The translations under genes and the position numbers were made by a program. A stretch of 64,000 nucleotides of DNA from Symbiodinium microadriaticum (lineage: Eukaryota; Sar; Dinophyceae; Suessiales; Symbiodiniaceae): NCBI GenBank assembly GCA_001939145.1, contig LSRX01000317.1, positions 551,030 through 615,029 on the forward strand, in the 5' to 3' direction. This document shows, piece by piece, positions 56,196-64,000 of the stretch. Positions within the stretch are counted from its first letter, which is position 1; every line of letters begins with the position of its first letter. Under the pieces are notes generated by a model that was not told where the DNA came from, ran no database searches, and was given only the letters and a program-made list of their open reading frames with translations.

Positions 56196-58471
56196 TCAGT
56201 CGCTCGGTCGTGTTGACACGGAGCCATGCAGCAGCTGCTCTTGACAGAGCGATGCCTTCTCAGCCTCCAAGTTGGCCAGCGCGGCGCAGAGCACGGTGCG
56301 CTCTGCCTCTGTTGCGACAGCTGCCTTTGACCGGGCTGCGCAGCAGGCCTCCGCCTCCTCGCGGGTTTCCTCAGCTTGGGCCGCCTTGAAATCAAGTGCC
56401 TTAGACACTGCGGCCATGCGGCGACGCAGCTGCTTCCGCCGCTCCTCCAGCTCGGCATCGGCACGCTCAAGACCTGCTGCATGCGCCGCGAGCTGGTCGA
56501 AAGCCTCCTCCTTGCAATGCAACTCCTCCCGAAGCCGAGAACACGCTTGCGCCTCGTGGCTCGATGAAAGCTCGAGGCCCTGCACCGACACCTTCACCTC
56601 CCGGCACTCCTCTTCCAGCTTCGAGCACAGCTCCGCACCCATCGCTGCTTCCGCTCGCAGTGCCTCCTCCAGCCGTGTCCGCAGCGCTGCGCCTCGCTGC
56701 AGCTCCTCTGAGCGCTGATGTCCCCTGGCGGCGGCCTCCTTCTCGAGAGGCTCAATGGACAGGCGGAGCTCCATGCAGAGCTGCGCTTGGCTTTGGCAGG
56801 CGGCGCGGGTCTCCCCAAGGCACGCCGCGCCTTCAGGCAAAGAGGGATTCTTTCCAAGCTGGGCCAGCTTGGATGTCCAAATCTCCAGCTCTGGCTTGGC
56901 CTTGTCGATGCTCTTGTGGATGCTGTTCTTGAGGTACTCCACCAGCACCGGCGCAATCCCTCCGGAGAGGTCCAAGTCCTTGGCTTCACCATCCCGGAGA
57001 AAATGCTCGAGGCGAGTGCTCAGCCGATGGCAGGACCCCTTGGAAAGTCCTGCAGCCCTCAGCTTTGCCCTGCCTTGCACCTCTTGCAACGTGCTGGAAG
57101 GTGAGCTTTGCACCTCAGCCGCCCGAGCCGGCCGAGCAATAAAAGCCTCGTACTGCGACAGCTCTTGCTCCGCAATGCGCGTTTCGACGAGGCACAGCTC
57201 ACGAACGTGCTCGACCTCACAGCGAACTACCTTCTGTGCTGTCTCGGACAACCCTGTGGCACTCGTCGGCTGTGCATTCTCTGCCTTGGAACTCCGACTC
57301 GTTGCAAGGGTGGTCACCAGCTTTTGTAAGTGATGACCATCCAGCTGTGCCAGAGCTTGCCGGTGCACCTTCTTCAACTCGGCATGCTCCTCGTTAGCAG
57401 CTCGAAGCTCCTGCAGTACACTATCAGTGTCGGCAAGGCTTGGCTGCGAGAGCTGGAGTTGGTAGTGCTCGACGAGGGCAGAGAGCTCCTCCGCCTTTCT
57501 TGCGCTCGAAAGCGCCTCTTGCTCCAAGCTCCGGCAGCGGTCCCAAGCGGCAGCCACCTTGGCAGAGAGCGCCGTCTTTGCCAGCTCCAGCTTTTGCACG
57601 CCGGTGTCCGATCCTCCGGTATCACACAGAGAGCCCTGGCCCTCCCCGCTCTCTAAAGTTAAAGTCTCAGCCTCAGCTGTCTGAGTCTCTGTCTCCTCAC
57701 CATCCAAGCGGCTCCGAAGAGCTTGAGCCAGAGCTGAGACTTCCGCGGCTGTTCGCCGCAAGCTGGCGACAGACGCTCCGATCGAGTGTATCTGCCGATC
57801 CGTGTCTTCGCATATCTGCTTTTTCTGCTGGATGCGCTGAGAAAGATCTGCACATACGCCCTTGGCCTTCTGTAACTGCTTCTGCTGCTTGCGTAACGAC
57901 ATTTGCCTGTGCTTGCTGTCTTCCGCACGCTTCTGTGCCACAGTCGCCACTTCTGCCTTGGCCTCATCGATGAGCTGCTGCAATCTTTGCCGCAGCTCTC
58001 GCTGCTCACTCGCGTGCTGCCGCGCAGAGTCCTCAGCCCTCTTGGCTGCCTGGCGGAGCTGCGCGGCCTCTTCCCTGACCTCGGCAGAGCGAGAGGCGGT
58101 TGAGCTCTCTGTGCGCCTCTCCAGTTCTGCCTGGCACTCGCTTAGGAGGCCCTCGGCCTGACGTGTGGCCAGCCTCTGCTTGCGCATCGCCTCATCGAAA
58201 CTTTTCTCCAGCTCCAGCGCGGCCTGTTCGGCTTCCCGGTCCTGCTGGCGCCGCCGCTGTCGCTGCCTCTCCCGCTGCAGCTCTTCCGACACAGTCCCAT
58301 GCGCAGAGCTGGCCCCAGGGCGGCTGGAGCTTTGCAACGTGCGGTCACTGCGGTCGCTGTGGTCGCCGGCTACGGAGCCGAATCCGCTGCGCGAGGACTG
58401 CGCGTCCAGAAGCCGTCGGCTTTCGACGATGGCCTGCCTGGCCTGGCTGGCGATGCGGTCCACGTCTTCAC
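56196..58471 (-). CDS. Long coiled-coil protein (C-terminal exon, 755 codons)
   Basis: An uninterrupted minus-strand frame of 755 codons, rich in E, Q, R, A, L and K with few prolines, ending at a stop at 56196. It begins after an AG acceptor at 58471 with EDVDRIASQARQAIVESRRL; a TAA lies just upstream in frame and no ATG is near, so this is an internal-to-terminal exon, not the full gene. A Ser/Arg-rich linker (~residues 25-55) precedes coiled-coil segments, e.g. LQRERQRQRRRQQDREAEQA (~60), KRAEDSARQHASEQRELRQR (~140), SLRKQQKQLQKAKGVCADLS (~190) and DAELEERRKQLRRRMAAVSK (~690). Such proteins commonly serve as cytoskeletal or centrosomal/basal-body scaffolds; no specific family is visible. 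Because of its GC-rich codon use, frames on the opposite strand are also open for up to 192 codons; these are shadows. Confidence 0.8.
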
Positions 58472-59080
58472 CTTACGCGCAATGTACACTGGACAAATCA
58501 TTGGCTCTCGGACTCCAAAGCCCTCTATACAAGGTGAAGCTCCAACACTGAATTCGAGACGCGGCACCTGCTTCGGAAGAGGGTCGCCGGCCCAGCTCGT
58601 TGGACGGCCTTGAAGCACTCGGAGTCTGGTCGGGCTCTTTGGCCAGCGCCATGGTCAGAGAACCAAGGCTTTCAACCAACAAGTTACAGTTTGCTCTTTC
58701 AGGGTTCTGGGTTTGTAGGAAAGGCTGTGTGATGGCAGGCTGTGTGGCTCATGGAAGTTGGAAGAGATCCATGCACAGGAGCCGAGCATCGCACCCTTCA
58801 CCCCAGCTTTCAGCAAACTCGGGGCCGAAGGGATGACTCTGGCAAACAGCTGGTATTTCGTGCTGGAGGATGGCACTACATTGATCGAGAGCATGTTCAT
58901 GCACCCGGCTTAAAGCGCCTAACCTGCCAACAGACTCCACTGCCTTCTGCGCCTCACCGGGGTGTCTCCTTGGTGAGGCAGGAGCAAGGGCTGGAGGGAC
59001 TCTATCAGGCACACGATAATTTGAACATACCGAACCCGGTCCTTTCCGGAGCTTCGGCACGTGTGGTAGACGTCTCGTGC

Positions 59081-59133
59081 CTGGTAGGATAGCAGGCAAG
59101 CGGCGATGCGGATCTCTCCAGGGTCGTTGTCCC
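59081..59133 (-). CDS. Small exon upstream of the coiled-coil exon
   Basis: A 53-nt segment between a CAG acceptor and a GC donor (GCACGA) encodes DNDPGEIRIAACLLSYQ. It lies about 0.6 kb upstream of the coiled-coil exon on the same strand and may be an earlier exon of that gene. A further protein-like stretch, VPAVEEGTSAVSLLVAVARL, lies upstream near 59290-59220. Confidence 0.4.
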
Positions 59134-59499
59134 CTGGCGGAAGCACGAACTACAAATACGCAAGCATACACAGATAGCCGAACGCTGCCGCAATAGGGGT
59201 GGATATACGTCAAGAGCTTTCGAGCCAGGCGGGCAACCGCGACTAGGAGAGAAACTGCCGAAGTGCCTTCTTCAACTGCCGGAACAGCAGCGGCCTCGGT
59301 CCGCTTCAGCCACTGTGAATGCAAGAGTGCAGTCGTCGAGGCACTGTGAGCACATAAAACTGAAGGCTGCTTTAGCTGAAAATTATCATGCTTCAAGATT
59401 TGCGAGATGTGGGAATACGGGTTCAACGCCTGAGGTCTGCTTGGCATAAAGCACTAGGGCTACCCAAAGAGTGAGTTCTCCAGGGGTTTCGGGATGAAG

Positions 59500-60254
59500 C
59501 GAGCACAAACAAACACGCACACAAATTCTGGGCACACATGTACGTCTGCATGCATGTTCGTGCATGGATACAACGATCAACAGAGAGAGATGGAGACGCA
59601 GCGAAAAAGAGTGGGAGGGACGTTGGTGTTTCCACGGTTGCCCAGAAAGTGGATACCTGCTGCTCATTTTCTGTGCACATCGCTGTAAACACTGGATGCA
59701 TGCATGCACGTATATACACACATATATATATATATATGTCTCGGTGTATCTATACTCCTTCACCGACTGCACCTTCCATACAACCCGCAAACTCAACAAA
59801 TCCAAATAGAAGATGCTTCACCTCACGTAAGATCAATGTTGAAGACCCCAGCCGTAGGACAGACACTTGGGAAGTAATCGTGAATCAATACATGTCAGTA
59901 GAATGTACATGCCTTACATATAATATGTACATATGTACAAAAGTATGTATAGAGTTTGTGATCTGTCTACACACACAGCCTTTGCATCCATCCATACGTC
60001 CATCCGTCCATCCATGAATACATACATAAGTTACATACACATACCCTGACATGCACATAGACAAAATATGTGTGCATGCGCACACACATACACAGAAACA
60101 CATACACGTGCATGGACGCATCCAGACAAACATACACACCAACAAACGCGTACATTTCTTTCATACCGAAGTGCACAACTGATGCATGCACACCTGCTAC
60201 ATACAGGTAGACTGATAGCTAGACAGACAAACAGACGGACGGACACTGAGAGTG
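59500..60254. other. Stretch with degenerate CATACA/TGCATG repeats, no gene seen
   Basis: Degenerate tetranucleotide and AT repeats (59700-59740; 59960-60240). Frames are rich in H, Y, M, C and V and look repeat-driven. Confidence 0.5.
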
Positions 60255-60470
60255 TATGTATGTATGTATGTACGTATGTATGTATGTATGCATGTATGTA
60301 TGTATGTATGTATGTATTTATGTATGTACGTATGTATGTATGTATGCATGTATGTATGTATGCATGCAAGTACGTATGTATGCACGTATGCCTTGTTTAT
60401 GTATGCATGTATGTATGTCTGTCTGTATCTATGTACGTACGTATGCCATGTATCTGCGTATGTCGGTATG
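60255..60470. repeat. (GTAT)n tetranucleotide array
   Basis: GTATGTAT/GTACGTAT units with some GCAT. All three frames on both strands remain open and encode Y/V/C/M or H/T/I strings. Confidence 0.95.
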
Positions 60471-60704
60471 CATGTTGTCAGAAACAGAAAGAAAAACAGA
60501 GAGGAGCTTGCATGCGTATAGACGCACCTCTACATGCTGTGAATAAGTGAATAAGTCCAGCTGGAGCATGGCTGGAAACCGTCAGACGGTTTAAACGGAA
60601 ATGGACAAACTGACCGCCTGGTACTGACAGTTTTTCCCGAAATACACCTGCAGACAAAGTGTTGTCAACTCTGACAGCACAAGCCGTCAACCCTCCACTG
60701 AATC

Positions 60705-60857
60705 TTAGCCCCCGACTTTCAATGCTGGAGCTTGGCCAGATCCCTTCACGAACGTCGAACCAAAACCCACCGAGGGCGTCACCGGCACCGGTCTGGAATC
60801 CTCCTGCACCGGTCGCGCGGTCGATGGCACCGGCGGTGCCTCTTCATCTGAATCGTC
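60705..60857 (-). CDS. Acidic, Pro/Val-rich terminal exon candidate
   Basis: The minus strand, after a TAG acceptor, reads DDSDEEAPPVPSTARPVQED, then SRPVPVTPSVGFGSTFVKGS and a TAA stop at 60707-60705. There are fifty codons with natural composition: an acidic cluster and then a Pro/Val-rich disordered segment. No family is recognised. Confidence 0.45.
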   Translation of the reverse strand, partial: DDSDEEAPPVPSTARPVQEDSRPVPVTPSVGFGSTFVKGSGQAPALKVGG

Positions 60858-61328
60858 CTATGACTTAGAGACTTAGAAATATGGTCATGGCAGGATCAGC
60901 GATACGGTTAGCACTCCTTAACGCAACTGGCGACATCAGTAGTCATGGGAATCAGAACGTTCTGAACAGTAAGCAGGATTGCTTGGGCAAGCTTGAAGGA
61001 TACTGAGATCGGCAAACACAACCCTGCAACAGCATTTAAAATGTTGCTCGTACAAGTATAATACCAATCACAACGGTGATAGCAGAGGAGACGGAACAAA
61101 CAAGAGATCCTAAACCGTGAACCCTGGGCCGAAATCGGAAACTGTGAGTTCCAAATTCAAAGCCGGCACCTGAACACCTAACCACAAAGCCTAAAGCCTG
61201 AACACGGAACCCTAAAATCACCACTCTAAATCCGAAAATTCCCTTACTGCAGCCTCTGTGGCAGCAGCCCGCTCCCGCGAAGCTTCGGCGCCGCTTCCGA
61301 AGTTGCTCCTGAAACGATTGGAGTTTTG

Positions 61329-61421
61329 TGGGTTAGGGATTAAAGTTGAGGGTTGAGGGTTTAGGGTTTAGGGTTAGGGTAAGGGATTAGAGTGTTAGAG
61401 TTGAGGGTTGAGGGTTGAGGA
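61329..61421 (+). repeat. Degenerate TTTAGGG/TTGAGGG telomere-like repeats
   Basis: About a dozen units of TTTAGGG, TTAGGG and TTGAGGG in tandem. This is the dinoflagellate telomere motif in decayed form, well inside the window. Confidence 0.8.
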
Positions 61422-61964
61422 GTCAAGGCTTAGTAGGGTGTAAGGCTCAAGGTCAGTTGGGAGGGGTTCGGAGGTTCGAATTGGGTCGTTGAGACGTAGA
61501 GAAACAAGAAAGATCTGTTGTAACACCTCAGCCATTGGGGATGTCATGTGGGTGTGGGGCTCTGGGCTCAAAGATTCACGATTATCAGCGTCTTGGTCTC
61601 GAGGACTCACAACATGAGGCCAACTTTGAACCTGCCCTAAACCACACATGCCCTAAACTCCTAAACCCAAAACTCTCAACCATGCGGCCCTTGAAAATCC
61701 CCGCAGGCCAGCCCGACGCGAGAGGATGAAGCTTGCAAGCAGCCTTTGAGCCGCAATGCTCCCAAAAAGCAGTCTTCGCCCGAAACCCTGGATCCCATCC
61801 GTACAGTTAGGTTCCAGGACTCGGAGAATACCCGCTTCAGACCTATGGGTGCTCCGGGGTTGACCCTAGAAATGGAGAAATCCCTTTCCAACACCAAGCC
61901 TCTGAGCCCTAAGCTTAACCCAGAACTTGAGCTTAAAAATACGGGCCCAACAACAACGCTAGGC

Positions 61965-62070
61965 AGAGAGAGATGGATAGAAAGACAAAGCGACAGAGAG
62001 AGAAAGAGAAAGGGAAAGGGAGAGGAAAAGGGAGAGGGAGAGGGAGAGGCAGAGGGAGAGGGAGAGAGGG

Positions 62071-62109
<39 letters not shown>

Positions 62110-62150
62110 TATATGTATATATGTATATACATAATATATGTTTACACATC

Positions 62151-62188
<38 letters not shown>

Positions 62189-62195
62189 GTATATG
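61965..62195. repeat. (GAGAGG)n and (AT)n repeats
   Basis: A purine tract of GAGAGA/GAGAGGG (61965-62075) runs straight into (AT)n (62076-62120), then mixed GTAT, and a second (AT)n (62146-62178). Confidence 0.95.
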
Positions 62196-62536
62196 TATAT
62201 GCATGTATACACAGAAAAAGAGCTAGCAGACACAGACATGGACTTGGATATGATATGGAGACAGATAAGGCCACAGAGACATGTCCCCATTCTAGATTCA
62301 CAGACGTCTTATAGCATGCTAGATTAGATTCAGATCAAAAAGCTTGTTTCGGAACAACATCACACTATGTCATACAGAAGCACGGTTTTGCTTGTACATG
62401 CGATACAGTGTACAAATTATTATGCGAGCCCAACAATTGCTGCCACTGCTGTATCACCATCACGACGATTTCTATGACTGTCAAAGCTCCCGTTATTCTC
62501 ATGTTTTTTGTGTCATTACTGCTGAGGTTCCTCTGA

Positions 62537-62773
62537 CTATCTGGCATTTCCACTAGCCTCCCGACTACCCTGATTATCCCTGATTTGTATTGTGCATAAT
62601 GTCCCTAAGGCAGCCGCTGGCCTTAGCAGAGCTTTCACCTCCTGCACGTCGCTGCGCAGGGCTGAAATCTCTTGCCTGCTCTTGGGCTGGAGGGTCCCGG
62701 TAGGGCCGGTGGGAGCTGAGGACTCAGGGTCCTGTGAAGATCTCCAGGGACGATGATGGGCGCGTGGTGGGGG
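62537..62773 (-). CDS. Exon candidate with short coiled coil
   Basis: The minus-strand open frame lacks a methionine start. Its convincing part (about 62755-62610) reads PWRSSQDPESSAPTGPTGTL, then QPKSRQEISALRSDVQEVKA and LLRPAA. A Ser/Pro linker is followed by a heptad-like helix, typical of a disordered-to-coiled-coil region. It could belong with the 60705-60857 exon, 1.8 kb downstream on the same strand. No family is recognised. Confidence 0.45.
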   Translation of the reverse strand, partial: PPPRAHHRPWRSSQDPESSAPTGPTGTLQPKSRQEISALRSDVQEVKALLRPAAALGTLCTIQIRDNQGSREASGNAR

Positions 62774-62799
62774 TCAAGGCTTGGCGCTGGGCACTGGAC

Positions 62800-63760
62800 G
62801 GAAACGTAGGCATGCTACGTTCCCAGCTCTTAGAAGAGTAGTCTGGCTAATTCCCGTTAAAGAACAAGACCTTCACCTACTAGTTTCATGTAGACTCGGT
62901 GGTTACATCTGCAACTTCTTAGAGAAACTTTTTGTGTCTAATGCAAGGACGTTTGAGGCAAGAACAACTCTGTGATGCCCTTATGCAGCAACTAAGCTGA
63001 TGCTTCGCTGCTCGCCACGCTGCATGAGTTTGGCTTGAATGCATGCTTCTCTGGCACACTAGATGCTCCCATTGTTGTTGCATTATGCTGCCTGAATGAA
63101 CACTAGTTGGCAAGTGAGTACAGATGGCTTGGTGCAAGCAGCACAGCACACGTGCCCTCAGATGCACCGGTGCACGAGCACTCATGTGCAAGTGCAAGTG
63201 GGTGCAGGCTTGAGTGGCTGTAACTTCGTAGGTATGACTACGACGTTGGGCTACCCAAGTCGAATTCGGATGCAGAAGCTACCAAAAAAAAACTACTCTG
63301 TCATTCAACCCTTAAATCAGCCAGAATGTGTTCCGAGTAACCCAAGGACACCTACTTGTTTGGGACTTGGACGGAGCAGGAGCCACTTCGTACCTTTCAT
63401 CGGGGCCGGCCCATTGCTCTGGTGGCTACATGGCAATTATCATCGAGTGAGGTGTTTGCCTCAACCGCTTGGTCTCCTTCTGCACGGCGGCAAACATCGC
63501 CTGGGCTGGATCCTGGCGCTTTACTGCCTTCAACACCCAAAACCCGAAAAGTTAGGGCAAGACTGCATGGTTTCAAGAGGCCTTAGGCTACTGCTGTTAC
63601 ATGTCTTTTTAGGGCGAAGACTATCATTGCTGCTTCTGTCTGTCGAAAGCCAAAGACCTTATTCTTGCTGACCTTCTGGTGCACATGTTGAGAAATGTTG
63701 CTGCCATGATGTATGGTTTGGTCTCACATATCTTGTTGCGACTATTGTTACTATGGTTGC
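62800..63760. other. Stretch with no assignable gene
   Basis: The longest frame (plus, 63096-63671, 191 codons) has no recognisable domain. I see no RNA gene or promoter here. Confidence 0.35.
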
Positions 63761-63764
63761 TGCT

Positions 63765-64000
<236 letters not shown>

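Noticed and set aside
56272..58551. Plus-strand frames of 60-192 codons opposite the coiled-coil exon
   Set aside because: They are explained by the GC-rich codon use of the minus-strand 755-codon frame; products are rich in S, A, R, C and P without domains.
60031..60550. Frames up to 160 codons of the type MYVCMYVC
   Set aside because: Translation of (GTAT)n repeats.

Overview
The window looks like nuclear DNA of a dinoflagellate, most likely of the Symbiodinium type. I infer this from coding signal broken into tiny exons spread over kilobases, several introns whose 5' ends read GC or GA instead of GT, nearly all supported genes on the minus strand (dinoflagellate genes tend to lie in one-way arrays), very dense tri- and tetranucleotide arrays, TTTAGGG-like telomeric motifs inside the sequence, and a LINE-type retroelement with a dinoflagellate-like KG-rich ORF. 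Nothing points to a prokaryote: there are no operons, ribosome binding sites or CRISPR.

Layout. 1-10.9 kb (minus strand): exons of a Clp/Hsp100 (ClpB/ClpC-type) AAA+ unfoldase at 3.48-9.07 kb, followed downstream by a CCHC zinc-knuckle protein at 2.48-3.21 kb. 10.9-24 kb: mostly intron or intergenic DNA with many simple repeats and a few weak exon candidates. 24.3-25.8 kb (minus): a multi-pass membrane protein exon with an RLWCIFE motif. 26-32.6 kb: repeats, an acidic exon candidate (plus strand), a likely N-myristoylated protein start (minus) and a C-terminal exon (minus).

32.7-43.1 kb holds a ~10.3 kb non-LTR retroelement on the minus strand. It has an acidic/proline-rich ORF1, an ORF2 with endonuclease, reverse transcriptase and four C-terminal CCHH/CCHC-type zinc fingers, and extra coding sequence after the reverse transcriptase. 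Both ends abut (TAG)n arrays in the same orientation. A 238-base assembly gap follows, then a 318 bp near-perfect foldback element.

44-52.5 kb: a duplicated ubiquitin-interacting-motif exon (minus), large microsatellite blocks including a strand-switching (CTA)n/(TAG)n palindrome, a tetranucleotide region, one clean exon (minus) and one p25-alpha-like exon (plus). 52.5-56.2 kb: little that can be assigned. 56.2-58.5 kb (minus): a 755-codon coiled-coil exon with a small upstream exon at 59.1 kb. 59.5-64 kb: tetranucleotide and AT repeats, two exon candidates (minus), telomere-like repeats, and a (GGTCGT)n array running off the end.

The genes form no visible pathway. The strongest subjects for a second look are the zinc-finger LINE seated in a microsatellite, the GA/GC-donor microexons of the Clp gene, and the duplicated UIM exon.
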